Positions 22,341 through 31,978 of a DNA stretch of 64,000 nt are shown here, piece after piece. The translations under genes were made by a program, and so were the position numbers. The notes under the pieces were generated by a model that had not been told where the DNA came from, ran no database searches, and worked only from the letters and a program-made list of their open reading frames with translations. Source of the stretch: Frondihabitans sucicola (GTDB lineage Bacteria > Actinomycetota > Actinomycetes > Actinomycetales > Microbacteriaceae); assembly GCF_030296615.1 (NCBI RefSeq), contig NZ_AP027732.1:2733042-2797041 (forward strand), in the 5' to 3' direction. The stretch's first letter is position 1; each line of letters opens with the position of its first letter.

Positions 22341-22706
22341 ATGACGACCGTCCTCTGGATCCTGAACATCGTTCTCGCCGTCGCGTTCCTGGCGTCCGGC
22401 ATCATGAAGGCCACGCAGCCGACCGATGCCCTGGTCGGACGCGGCCTGACCTGGGCGGCCGGGTTCCAGCCGAAGACCGTCAAGGGCATCGGCGTCGTCG
22501 AGATCGTCGGAGCGGTGGGCCTGATCCTGCCTCGCCTGACCGGCGTCGCCACGGCGCTGACTCCGCTCGCCGCGGTCGGCCTCTTCGTGACGATGATCTT
22601 CGCGATCGTGCTGCACCAGCGCCGCCGCGAGTCGTACACGCCGGCGCTGGTGCTGGCGATCCTGTCGGCCGTGAGCGCCGTGCTGGGATTCATCCTGCTC
22701 TTCTGA
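22341..22706 (+). CDS. DoxX family membrane protein
   Basis: 121-residue protein with four predicted membrane helices (about 3-20, 45-65, 72-90, 98-119) and the DoxX-type FLASGIMKATQP at the end of helix 1 and GIGVVEIVGAVGLILP in helix 2. The role of this family is poorly defined (redox or membrane metabolism). TAGGAT lies 6 nt before the ATG, the putative leaderless promoter arrangement. It is separated from the acyl-CoA oxidase by only 17 bases. Confidence 0.85.
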   Translation: MTTVLWILNIVLAVAFLASGIMKATQPTDALVGRGLTWAAGFQPKTVKGIGVVEIVGAVGLILPRLTGVATALTPLAAVGLFVTMIFAIVLHQRRRESYTPALVLAILSAVSAVLGFILLF

Positions 22707-22717
22707 CAGCGCGAAAC

Positions 22718-22775
22718 CCTCGCGGCGAACGTGGTGCTCTCGTCCGCGGACGAGAGCACCACGTCACTCGCGAGG
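22718..22775. terminator. Large palindromic hairpin, probable bidirectional terminator
   Basis: A perfect 36-nt palindrome (22729-22764, centre GTCCG/CGGAC) is flanked by a further 7-bp pair (CCTCGCG at 22718-22724 and CGCGAGG at 22769-22775). It lies exactly between the convergent DoxX and ABC permease genes and abuts the permease stop. No T run, as is common for high-GC terminators. Confidence 0.65.
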
Positions 22776-23590
22776 CTAGGCCTTGCGCATGTAGGCGCGA
22801 ACCGTCAGCGGCGCGAAGATCGCGACGACGACCGCGGCGCCGAGCAGGGCCAGCCACACGTCCGACGTCCACGCCCCGGTGTTGGCCAGGGCCCGGACCC
22901 CCGAGACGATGTGCGAGACCGGGTTGACGTCGGCGAACCAGGCCAGCCACGAGGGCAGGCTCTTCGTCGGGACGAAGGCGTTCGAGAGGAACGTCAGCGG
23001 GAACAGGATGATGAACGAGATGCCCTGCACGCTCGAGGCACTGCGCGCGACGACCCCGAAGAAGGCGAAGATCCAGCTGAGCGACCACGCGCAGACGATG
23101 ACGAGCAGGCCTGACACGACCACGAAGCCGAAACCGCCGCCCGGCCGCCAGCCGAGGATGACGCCCATCACCAGGGTGAGCGTGGTCGCGATGGCGTAGC
23201 GGATCGTGTCGGCGAGGAGTGCGCCGGCAAGCGGTGCGATCCGTGCGATCGGCAGCGACTTGAATCGGTCGAACACCCCTTGTCCATGTCCTCCCGGAGC
23301 TGCACGCCGGTCGTGACCGACCCCGTGATCACCGTCTGGACCAGGATGCCGGGGATGATGACGGGCAGATAGCTCGAGACGCTCCCGGCGATCGCGCCGC
23401 CGAAGAGGTAGGTGAACATCAGGGTGAACAGGATCGGCTGGATCGTCACGTCGATCAGCTGCTCCGGAGTGCGACGCACCTTGAGCAGACCTCGGTAGGC
23501 CATGGTGAAGGAGTGACGGATCGTCTGCCCGAGGGTGACGTGATTCTTCAGCCGGCGGGTGCTGCCCGCGGCGATGGTTGCGGTGCTCAT
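22776..23590 (-). CDS. ABC-2 type (DrrB-like) transporter permease, frameshifted
   Basis: Membrane component of a drug-resistance type ABC exporter, about 271 residues with six helices. The N-terminal part (TIRHSFTMAYRGLLKVRRTPEQLIDVTIQPILFTLMFTYLFGGAI) and the second part (VFDRFKSLPIARIAPLAGALLADTIRYAIAT, SFIILFPLTFLSNAFVP) are in different frames; adding one base to the C run 23276-23279 gives DKGVFDRFKSLPI, the family motif. Its start overlaps the ATPase stop (ATGA), so the two form one transporter. Confidence 0.88.
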
Positions 23591-24579
23591 GCCGAGACCG
23601 TCTCTTTCTGTGCGGTGGACGAGGAGTCGGTGTCGACGCCGTGTCCGGTGAGGGTGAGGAAGACCTCGTCGAGCGTCGGCTTCTGGACGCTCATCTCGGT
23701 CAGGCGGATACCCGCCTCGCGGAAGGTGATCAGCAGGTCGGTCACCTTGTCGGGGTTGGTCATCGGCGCCGTGATCCTGCCCGCCTCCGGGGAGAGGGCC
23801 GCCTCGACGCCCAGGACGTCCTGGATGGCGCGCCGGGCATCCTGCGCGTCGCTCGCATCGGCGAGTCGCAGTTGGAGGGACGACTCCCCCACCGACGCCT
23901 TGAGCTCGTCGGCGGTCCCCTCCGCGACGACCCGGCCGGAATCGATGACGGCGACGCGGTCGGCCAGCTGGTCGGCCTCTTCGAGGTACTGGGTGGTCAA
24001 CAGGACGGTCGAGCCGGACGAGACGAGGCGCCGGATGGTGTCCCACATCTGCGACCGCGTGCGCGGGTCGAGGCCCGTGGTCGGCTCGTCGAGGAAGATC
24101 AGCGGCGGCTGCGCGATGAGGCTCGCGGCCAGGTCGAGCCTGCGCCGCATGCCGCCGGAGAACTTCGACAGCGGACGCTTGGCCGCCTCGGTGAGGCCGA
24201 ACTCCTCGAGGAGCTCGGTGCTCTTTCGCCGCGCGTCGGACCGGGAGAGCCCGAGGAGGCGGGAGAAGATGACGAGGTTCTCGGTCGCCGACAGCTTCTC
24301 GTCGACCGACGCGAACTGCGCGGTGACGCCGATCAGCTGGCGGACGACCTGCGCCTCCTTGACGACGTCGTGGCCGAAGACGCGGGCCTCGCCGCCGTCA
24401 GGACGCATCAGCGTGGCCAGCATGCTGATGACGGTCGACTTGCCTGCGCCGTTCGGCCCGAGAACCCCGTAGACGGTGCCGGCCCGGACGTTCAGGTCGA
24501 CACCGTCCACGGCCCGGTTCTCGCCGAAGACCTTGACAAGCCCGTGGGCCTCGACGGCCCAGTCGCTCGAGGTGCTCAT
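23587..24579 (-). CDS. Daunorubicin-resistance (DrrA) type ABC transporter ATP-binding protein
   Basis: ATPase of the exporter encoded with the downstream permease. The 330 residues include Walker A GPNGAGKST near 40, Q-loop, signature LSKFSGGMRRRLDLAASLIAQP, Walker B LIFLDEPTTGLDP, and the DrrA C-terminal domain ending in LTEMSVQKPTLDEVFLTLTGHG. The DrrA family exports drugs or lipids; substrate not identifiable. A GAAAGGAAA ribosome site precedes the ATG. The gene is divergent from the LysE gene. Confidence 0.93.
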   Translation of the reverse strand: MSTSSDWAVEAHGLVKVFGENRAVDGVDLNVRAGTVYGVLGPNGAGKSTVISMLATLMRPDGGEARVFGHDVVKEAQVVRQLIGVTAQFASVDEKLSATENLVIFSRLLGLSRSDARRKSTELLEEFGLTEAAKRPLSKFSGGMRRRLDLAASLIAQPPLIFLDEPTTGLDPRTRSQMWDTIRRLVSSGSTVLLTTQYLEEADQLADRVAVIDSGRVVAEGTADELKASVGESSLQLRLADASDAQDARRAIQDVLGVEAALSPEAGRITAPMTNPDKVTDLLITFREAGIRLTEMSVQKPTLDEVFLTLTGHGVDTDSSSTAQKETVSA

Positions 24580-24709
24580 GATTTCCTTTCGAAGGTGAGT
24601 GACGCACTTGCGGTGCGTGAGATGATCCTGCGGCCGGGCGCTTACACGGCGCTCACGCGGCGCTTACCGGCGCTGTCGCGAGGCAGCGTCGACGTCCTAG
24701 GGTTGGCTC

Positions 24710-25342
24710 GTGCCCCCGCTGACCAACACTCTCGCCTTCGCGCTCGCCGCCTTCGCGATCATCATCATCCCGGGACCGAGCGTGCTCTTCGTGATCGGGC
24801 GTTCGATCTCGCTCGGCCGCCGTGGCGGGCTGCTCAGCGTGCTCGGCAACGAGCTCGGCGGGATCCCGCTCATCACGGCGGTGGCCCTCGGCGTCGGAAC
24901 GATCGTGTCCGAGTCGATCCTGATCTTCTCGATCGTGAAGATCGCGGGCGCCGCCTACCTGGCCTACCTGGGGATCCAGACGATCCGGCACCGGAACGAG
25001 GGAACAGCCGTCGCGGCGCCCGCCCCCGCGACCTCGCGACGGATCGTGCTGCAGGGATTCCTGGTCGGGATCACGAACCCCAAGACCATCGTCTTCTTCG
25101 TCGCCGTGCTGCCGCAGTTCGTCAGCTACGACCGGGGCATGATCCCGGTGCAGATGCTCGTCCTCGGGCTCGTCTTCACGGTCGTCGCCTTCGCATCGGA
25201 CGGCACCTGGGCCCTGATCGCCGGGACCGCGCGCACGTGGTTCGCGACGTCGCCGCGTCGCCTCGGTCGAATGAAGGGCATCGGTGGCGGCATGATGATC
25301 GGGCTCAGCGGCGTGCTCCTGCTCACGGGCAACAAGCGCTAG
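24710..25342 (+). CDS. LysE family translocator
   Basis: Amino-acid/metabolite exporter of the RhtB/LysE superfamily, 210 residues with about six membrane helices. Signatures: IIIIPGPSVLFVIGRSISLGRRGGLLSVLGNELG near 18-50, AAYLAYLGIQTIRH near 82, and LVGITNPKTIVFFVAVLPQFV near 117. The GTG start lies 6 nt after TAGGGT, the putative leaderless pattern. The 185 bases after its stop hold no gene I can support. Confidence 0.92.
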   Translation: MPPLTNTLAFALAAFAIIIIPGPSVLFVIGRSISLGRRGGLLSVLGNELGGIPLITAVALGVGTIVSESILIFSIVKIAGAAYLAYLGIQTIRHRNEGTAVAAPAPATSRRIVLQGFLVGITNPKTIVFFVAVLPQFVSYDRGMIPVQMLVLGLVFTVVAFASDGTWALIAGTARTWFATSPRRLGRMKGIGGGMMIGLSGVLLLTGNKR

Positions 25343-25527
25343 TCCGGCAGGATCACGCTCGGTCGCGAGAGCGAGACCCCGCGGGTCGGACGACGAGGGC
25401 CACGGCTGCGACAGCAACGGCGAGGCGGCGCCGCCCGCTCGCCGGCCGGAACGCCGTCGCCGGAGGCCGCCGTCTCGAGGTCCCGCCGTCGCCCGTCGTG
25501 CCCCGTGGGTCGAAGCGGAGCGGCGTT

Positions 25528-27596
25528 TTAGTCGCGCAGATCGAGCCAGCGCACCTGCTCGGGGGTGAGATCGATCGAAAGACCGGCCATCGAGGTCCTG
25601 GTCTCTTCGAGGCTGCGGGGCCCGAAGAGCGCGAAGGTCGGGAAGGACTGCGCCAGCACGTAGGCGAGAGCGACCGCCGTCGGCGCGACGCCGAGCGAGG
25701 AGGCGAGCGAACGCGCTCGATCGAGACGCTCGAAGTTGTCGTCGCTGTAGTAGCAGCGGACCAGCTCGGCGTCGGACAGGTCGGCGGGATCGGCTCGGAC
25801 GAAGAAGCCTCGCGCCTGGGACGACCACGGCAGCAGCGCCGTGCCGGTGCGCTCGAGCCACTCGCGGTCGGCCGGTGCGGTGACGTGCTCGCAGCCGGCC
25901 CACGGCACGTCGAGCGCCCGGGCGAGCCCGAAGTGGTCGCTCAGCGCCGAGAACGCCTGCTTGCCGTTGGCGGCCGCGTAGTCGAGCGCCTCCTGGTAGC
26001 GCGCGATGGTCCAGTTCGACCCGCCGAAAGCGCGGATGCGGCCGGCGCGCGCGTGCTCGTCGAGGACGTCGACGAACTCGCCGACCGGGATGGCCGGGTT
26101 GTCGCGGTGCATCAGATACAGGTCGAGGTGGTCGGTCTGCAGGCGGTCGAGGGTCTCGCCGAGCTGCCGCGTGATCGACTCGGGATCGCAGTGCGGGGTG
26201 TGCGCTCCTTGCCGATGACGACGACGTCGTCGCGGAGACCGCGGTTCGCGATCCAGCGGCCGAGCAGTCGCTCCATCAGGCCGTTGCCGTAGATGTACCC
26301 GGTGTCGAACGTGTTGCCGCCGAGTTCGGTGAAGTGGTCGAACATCGCCGTCGCGTGGCCGATGGTCAGCTGGTTGTCGCAGCCCAGCACGAGTCGAGAG
26401 ACCCGCTTGTCGATCCCGGTGATCGTGCCGTACTTCATGATCGAGTCGCCGCGCACCTTCAGCGGTCGGCCGTCGGCCGTCGGGACGAAGGCGGTCTCGA
26501 CCTCGAACGGGTAGCGCAGACCGATCGCCTCGCGCCAGCGGTCGAGCACGGCCGCGTTGCCGAGGCTGTCGGCCCAGGTGATCTGCGGGCTCTGACCGGC
26601 TCGGACGTTGTGGGCGACCGCGTCGCCTTCGAGACCCCACTGGCGATCCGGCTCGATGTGGATCGTGCGGCCCGGCTCCCCCACGACGTCGACGTCGATG
26701 TCGGATCCGTCGGTCTCGCTCGGCACCCACGGGTCGCGGAGCACGAGTCGGCCCTTCGAACCGATCACGGTGACGGTGTTGTCATCTTGCAGGCGGATGC
26801 CGGTCCGCACGTTCGCGGTGACGCCGGAGGCGAAGACGAGCGACGCTGCGGCCCAGTCGTCCACTCCCTGCGCGCTGAGGGTCCCCTCGGCCGTCAGTGA
26901 CACGGGCTCGGCGAACGCGGTGCCGGAGGCGAAGCTCCGGCCCTCTGCGATCCCGGCGACGAGTCGCGCGATCGACACGGGGTAGCCACCGACGTCGAGG
27001 ATGCCGCCGCCCGCGAGCTGCGGGTCGGCGAGGCGGTGGTCGGGAGCGGGATCGGACGCGAAGGCGAACGATGCGTCGATGTGCTGGATCCGTCCGATGG
27101 TCTCGGACTCGAGAAGCTCGGCGAACCGGGCGATCTGCGGGTGGAAGCGGTACATGTAGCCCTCGGCGAGGTAGACGCCGGCCTCGCGCGCGGCCTCGAC
27201 GAGCCGCATCACTCCGGCGTGATCGATCGACAGCGGCTTCTCGCAGACGACGTGCTTGCCGGCCTCGATGGCGAGCATGGCGAGCCGGACGTGTTCGGTG
27301 TGCACGGTCGCGATGTAGACGGCGTCGATCCCAGGATCGGCGAACAGTTCGTCGTACGAGTCGTAGACGACAGCGGGCGCCCCTTCCGGCGAGAACTCGT
27401 TCGCGAAGGCTTCGCCCCGTTCGCGCGAGCGGCTCGCCACCGCCGCCAGGCTGCCGACCTCGCTGGTGAGGAGCTGGCCGCCGAACCGGCGAGCGATGCT
27501 GCCCGGCCCCGCGATGCCCCAGCGGAGCGTGTCGACGAGCACCGTGCCGGTGGTCGTGGTGGAAGTGTTGACTGCGTCTTTGCCGTGAACGTTCAC
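25528..27596 (-). CDS. Fused Gfo/Idh/MocA oxidoreductase - aldo/keto reductase, frameshifted
   Basis: Two dehydrogenases in one chain, about 689 residues. Residues about 25-365 are a Gfo/Idh/MocA unit: LRWGIAGPGSIARRF, SRSRERGEAFANEF, AVYIATVHTEHVRLAMLAIEAGKHVVCEKPLSIDHA, and a C-terminal domain. After PLKVRGDSIMKYG an aldo/keto reductase begins (RLVLGCDNQL, NTFDTGYIYGNGLMERLLG, LDRLQTDHLDLYLMHRDNP, AFGGSNWT). A frame break at 26207-26208 (one lost base) falls inside the reductase; GKGAHTPHCDPESI is the repaired reading. The GTG at 27596 lies inside a LacI-type operator, so a GTG at 27542 is an alternative start. Probably oxidises or reduces a sugar or polyol. Confidence 0.85.
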
Positions 27597-27597
27597 G
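27584..27597. promoter_or_regulatory. LacI-family operator palindrome
   Basis: CGTGAACGTTCACG is a perfect 14-bp palindrome with the central CG of LacI/GalR operators. It sits at the start of the fused oxidoreductase gene and matches 13 of 14 positions of the site at 28722-28735. The likely ligand is the LacI protein encoded next door. Confidence 0.7.
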
Positions 27598-27641
27598 AAG
27601 ACAACGCTAGCGCCTTGGTACCGGCTCGATCAACCCCTGCG

Positions 27642-28645
27642 TCAGGCCGATTCGCGCAGGAGCAGCGTGTGGCTGACCACGCGGTGCACGGATGGGCCGC
27701 TCGTCGGCAGCGCTCCGGTCTGCATGCCGGTCGCCAGCTCGACCGCGATCCTCCCCACCGCGGCGATGTCGAGGTCGAGGCTCGACAGCTCGGGCGTGCT
27801 CACGACGCCCATCGCCAGCCCGTCGATCCCGAGCACGGCGCAGCGCCCCGGCACGTCGAGCCCGGCCTTCTGAGCGGCCTTCATGACCGCGAACGCGCGC
27901 AGGTCGTTGAAGGTGATCAGCGCGTCGACGTCGGGTGCGAGCTCGAGGGCTTCGGCGATGGCCTCCGTCGTGCGCTCGCCCTTGGCGCCCTCGAACACCA
28001 CCAGCGGGTCGAGGCCGCGAAGCCCCATCGCAGCCACGTAGGCGCTCGTCCGGGCGGACGGCGTCAGCGGCTCCGCCGCGTCGATCATGACGATCCGTCG
28101 GCGCCCGCTGGCGAGAAGGTGGTCGACGGCGGCGACCAGGCCCGGCCCGAAGTCGATCTCGACCACCCCGCGCTGCCCGGGCTCGGCTGATCCTCGAGCT
28201 GGACGACCGGGAGGTCGCCGAAGACGTCGTCGAAGTCGACCGCGGGGATGCGCAGGTAGCCGATGATCGCGTCGACCTGAGCGGCGAGATCGCGCAGGAA
28301 GCGAACCGGATTGCTCGAATCGTGCGAGCCGTCCGTGACGAGCACGTTCCAGCCCGCCCTGGACGCCGCCTCGACGACGCCGTCGGCCAGCTCGGGGAAG
28401 TACGGGTTGGTCAGCCCCTCGATCACGAGGCCGAGGGTGGGACGGTGCCCGACGACGAGGCCGCGCCCGAATCTGCTCGGCCGGTAGTGGAGTTCTTTCG
28501 CGGCCTGGAGCACGCGCTCCCGGGTGGTGGAACTGATGCCCACCATGTCGTTCATGGCCCGCGTCACCGTCTGTCGAGACACCCCGGCGACACGGGCGAC
28601 ATCGATGACCGTAGGTCGTTTCGCTCGGTCGCGCTCAGCCTTCAT
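27642..28645 (-). CDS. LacI family transcriptional regulator, frameshifted
   Basis: Sugar-responsive repressor of about 334 residues. The helix-turn-helix PTVIDVARVAGVSRQTVTRAMND (residues 10-32) is followed by the hinge YRPSRFGRGLVVG, the periplasmic-binding fold with LGLVIEGLTNPYFPELADGV, and effector-domain motifs ALITFNDLRAFAVMKAA and VLGIDGLAMGVVSTPELSSLDLD. The frame breaks near 28176-28181 in a CCCGGG run; one added base gives PGQRGVVEIDFGPG. TACAGT lies 6 nt before the ATG, suggesting a leaderless mRNA. It lies between its two presumed targets. Confidence 0.88.
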
Positions 28646-28683
28646 GTCCGCACTGTAGCAACCGGTCGGCGCGAGAGTCGTCG

Positions 28684-28735
28684 TTGACACCGACGGAAAT
28701 CGCATGACAGAGTGCAGCCACCGTGATCGTTCACG
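28684..28735 (+). promoter_or_regulatory. Promoter and LacI-type operator of the sugar ABC operon
   Basis: TTGACA at 28684-28689 is a consensus -35; a weak -10 (CAGAGT, 28708-28713) follows 18 bases later. CGTGATCGTTCACG at 28722-28735 is a near-perfect palindrome just downstream, over the expected start site, so bound repressor should block transcription. The operator matches the one at 27584-27597. Confidence 0.65.
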
Positions 28736-28784
28736 CACTTTCCGCACAGGGGCGGAAATTCTCAATGAAGAGAGTGGTGGAAAC

Positions 28785-30075
28785 ATGGAACAACTGTCTC
28801 GACGTGCCTTCTTGGCGGGTTCTGCGGGCGTCGGCGGAGCGGCGGTGGCTCTCGGCCTCGCCGGCTGCGCACCGTCGGCATCGATCTCGTCCGATCCGAA
28901 GGTCTTGACGCTGTGGTCCTGGCCGAGAGCCGTCAGCACGAAGCTGCTGAAGACGGCCGGCAACCACATACCGGGTTCGACGCGCCGAATACGAAGCGAC
29001 CTCATCGGCGGCAACTTCGACGTGAAGCTGCGCACCAGCATGGCCGGGCGCGCCTTCATCCCGGACGTCACGGCCCTCAACTCGAACGTCTCGTCGTACT
29101 TCCCGATCGAGGACCAGTTCCTCGACCTGAACGACCTGGGAGCGCAGGATCACAAGGCGGATTACCTCGGCTGGAAGTGGTCCCTCGGGGTCACGCCCAC
29201 CGATCGGCTCTGCTTCTGGCCGATGGACACGGCGCCCATGGCCTTCTGGTTCCGGCGCGACGTGTTCGCGAAGGCCGGGCTGGCCAGCGATCCCGACGAG
29301 GTCTCTGCCACGATCTCGAGTTGGGACCACTGGCTCGAGGCCGGCGCGCAACTGAAGAAGAACGCGCAGGCGTCCATCATCGCCAATTCCAACGTCGCCT
29401 TCACAGCCGTCCTGGCCTGCAGCGTCGAGCGGTACTTCTCCCCCGAGGGCAAGGCGCTCTACCAGCGGGACGGGTCCGCGGTTCGCAAGGCCTGGGACAT
29501 CGCGGTCAAGGCGTCGACGACGGGGATCACGGCGAAAGCGCTCACGGATTCCGAGAAGAACTCCTCGTACAACAACGGCAAGACGCCGGCGAACCTCGAG
29601 GAAGCTGGTGGTCGTCGACCCTCAAGGCCATCGCACCCGACGACCCGGGCAAGTGGGGCGCCGCGAAGGTGCCTGGCGGCTACGGCAACAACGGCGGCTC
29701 GTTCCTCGCGCTTCCGAAGTCGACCAAGAACCCCCAGGCGGCCTTCGAGTTCCTGACCTGGCTGACGTCCGCCCAGAACCAGGTCACCTCCTACACGGAG
29801 CTGCAGATCTTCCCGTCGACGCCTGCGTCGTTCGATTCCCCGTGCTCGCAGCCCGCGATCCGTACTTCGCCAAGCAGGACACCCTGACCCTCTTCTCCGA
29901 TGCCGCCGCGAAGGTTCCGAAGTCGTTCTTCAGCCCCTACGAGAGCTACGTCTCGACCGGTCTTCTTTCGGAGCTCTACAACGTCGAGACCCAGGGCAAG
30001 CACCCGGACAAGGCGTGGGACGACGCGATGGCCCAGGCCACGCGCCAGCTGAACAAGAAGGGAATCGACGCATGA
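28785..30075 (+). CDS. Extracellular solute-binding lipoprotein of a sugar ABC importer, multiply frameshifted
   Basis: Family 1 binding protein, about 430 residues. The leader carries a twin-arginine type SRRAFL and a lipobox LAGC (Cys about 27), so it is probably a Tat-exported lipoprotein. Recognisable parts: GGNFDVKLRTSMAGRAFIPDVTALNS, PMDTAPMAFWFRRDVFAKAGL, GGYGNNGGSFLALPKSTKNPQAAFEFLTWLTS and LLSELYNVETQGKHPDKAWDDAM. Frame changes occur near 29607 and 29845, each repaired by one G; a compensating pair probably lies at about 28960-29010. RBS GGTGGA precedes the ATG. Confidence 0.85.
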
Positions 30076-31052
30076 CCGTCGCAACCGAACGAGTCGAGGT
30101 GCGCCCGCCGGCCACCGGAGATCCTGCGCCGCGCAAGAAGGGGTCCGCGCTCTCGCGGTTCTGGCCCCAGTACCTGGCCATTTCGCCGTTCTATCTCCTG
30201 TTCGCCGTCTTCGGGCTCTTCCCCATCCTGTTCTCGTTGTTCATCTCGTTCCACGACTGGGACGGCGTCGGCAAGATGACCTGGGTCGGACTCAGCCAGT
30301 ACGTCTACCTGGTGGGCGACCCGCGGTTCTGGAACGCCGTCGGCAACACCTTCATCATCTGGTTCCTCTCGACGGTGCCCATGCTCTTCCTCGCCCTTCT
30401 GCTGGCGTTCACGCTGCATCAGAACATCCGGTTCAAGGGCCTCTACCGAGTCGCGTTCTTCCTGCCCAACGTGACGTCGATGGTCGCCATGGCGATCGTG
30501 TTCGGCTCGGTCTTCTCCGACAGCTTCGGTCTCGTCAACTCCGCCCTGACGGCGCTCCACCTCGACTCGGTCCCGTGGCTGACGTCGGACTGGGGCATCA
30601 AGGTGACCATCTCCGTGATGGTGATCTGGCGCTGGACCGGCTACAACGCGATCATCTTCCTGGCCGGGCTGCAGGCCATCTCCGAAGACGTCTACGACGC
30701 CGCGAAGGTCGACGGCGCTCCCGCGTGGCGGATCTTCTCGCAGATCACGATGCCTCTGCTCCGCCCCGTCATCCTCTTCGCCGTCATCACCTCGACCATC
30801 GGCGGCCTCGGGCTCTTCACCGAGCCTCAGGTGCTCCTCGGCGACGCCGGTGGTCCCAACGAGGCGGGCATGACGATGGTGCTCTACCAGTACAACCAGG
30901 CCTTCACCAACTTCGACTTCGGCTACGGATCGGCGATCGGCTGGGCTCTGTTCATCATCTCGGGGGTGTTCGCCATCATCAACTGGCGACTCATCAGCGA
31001 ACGCAACGAGAACGGCCGTTTCTCGATGAGGAGGACCCGTGTTCACCACTGA
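30072..31052 (+). CDS. Sugar ABC transporter permease (MalF type)
   Basis: First inner-membrane subunit of the importer, 326 residues with six helices. N-terminal helix LAISPFYLLFAVFGLFPILFSLFISFHDWDG; the EAA loop that docks the ATPase reads EDVYDAAKVDGAPAWRIFSQITMPLLRP near 228-255. The ATG overlaps the binding-protein stop (ATGA). The cognate ATPase is not encoded here; such systems often share one ATPase (MsiK type), which is inferred. Confidence 0.95.
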   Translation: MTVATERVEVRPPATGDPAPRKKGSALSRFWPQYLAISPFYLLFAVFGLFPILFSLFISFHDWDGVGKMTWVGLSQYVYLVGDPRFWNAVGNTFIIWFLSTVPMLFLALLLAFTLHQNIRFKGLYRVAFFLPNVTSMVAMAIVFGSVFSDSFGLVNSALTALHLDSVPWLTSDWGIKVTISVMVIWRWTGYNAIIFLAGLQAISEDVYDAAKVDGAPAWRIFSQITMPLLRPVILFAVITSTIGGLGLFTEPQVLLGDAGGPNEAGMTMVLYQYNQAFTNFDFGYGSAIGWALFIISGVFAIINWRLISERNENGRFSMRRTRVHH

Positions 31053-31944
31053 ACCCGCAAAGACCGTCTTTCAGCCGCCGCGCCGCTCCGGCGTCGTCAA
31101 GTCGTCGGAGCATCCGCGGGCGAAGAAGGTGGTGGGGATCGTGGTGACGCAGGTCGTCGTGATCCTGGGAGTTCTGCTCTCGATCTTTCCCTTCTACTGG
31201 CTCGTGGTCATGTCGACCAACACGACCGCGGCGATCTTCGGGTTTCCGCCGACGCTGACCTTCGGCTCGCACCTGTTCGCGAACATCGCCAACGTGTTCG
31301 CCAACATCGACCTCCTCCGCGCGCTGCTGAACACTCTGATCGTGTCGCTGGCCTGTGCGGTCCTGGTCATGTTCTTCGACTCGCTGGCGGCGTTCACCTT
31401 CGCCAAGTACAAATTTCCGCTGCAGAAGCCGCTGTTCGCTCTCCTGCTCGTCACGTTCATGATCCCGGCCCAGCTCTCGCTGGTTCCGAACTTCGTGATC
31501 ATGGCGCACCTCGGCTGGGTCGGGTCGCTGCAGGCGCTCATCGTGCCGGGGGCGGCCAACGCGTTCGGGATCTTCCTCCTCCGGCAGCTCGCCACCGGCG
31601 CGATCCCCGACGAGCTGATCGAGTCGGCCCGGATGGACGGCGCCGGGTTCTTCCGCACCTACTGGACGGTCGCGATCCCGCTGCTGCGGGGTGGTCTGGC
31701 GTTCCTCGGCATCTTCACCTTCATCGGCGCCTGGAACGACTACGTCTGGCCGCTCATCGTGCTGGTCAACCCGCAGCAGCAGACACTCCAGGTCGCCCTG
31801 TCACAGCTCAACTCCGTCTACGGCACCGACTACGGCATGGTCATGGCCGGCGCGTTGATGAGTGTGCTGCCGCTGATCGGCGTGTTCCTCATCGGCTCGC
31901 GGCACTTCATCGCCAACATCGCGGCCGGTGCGGTGAAGGGGTGA
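31039..31944 (+). CDS. Sugar ABC transporter permease (MalG type)
   Basis: Second permease subunit, 301 residues. First helix near 38-60 (VVILGVLLSIFPFYWLVVMS), then LRALLNTLIVSLACAVLVMFFDSLAAFTFAKYKFP, and the EAA loop DELIESARMDGAGFFRTYWTVAIPLLRGGLAFL near 195-225. Its GTG lies 14 bases inside the upstream permease gene, so the two are translationally linked. Confidence 0.95.
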   Translation: MFTTEPAKTVFQPPRRSGVVKSSEHPRAKKVVGIVVTQVVVILGVLLSIFPFYWLVVMSTNTTAAIFGFPPTLTFGSHLFANIANVFANIDLLRALLNTLIVSLACAVLVMFFDSLAAFTFAKYKFPLQKPLFALLLVTFMIPAQLSLVPNFVIMAHLGWVGSLQALIVPGAANAFGIFLLRQLATGAIPDELIESARMDGAGFFRTYWTVAIPLLRGGLAFLGIFTFIGAWNDYVWPLIVLVNPQQQTLQVALSQLNSVYGTDYGMVMAGALMSVLPLIGVFLIGSRHFIANIAAGAVKG

Positions 31945-31978
31945 GCAGTGCCGGGAGGCGCGTGCGTAGGGTGGGTGC

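Noticed and set aside
25343-25527. Continuation of a minus-strand frame between the LysE and reductase genes
   Set aside because: Arg/Pro-rich low-complexity reading, no start or motif; treated as empty intergenic sequence.
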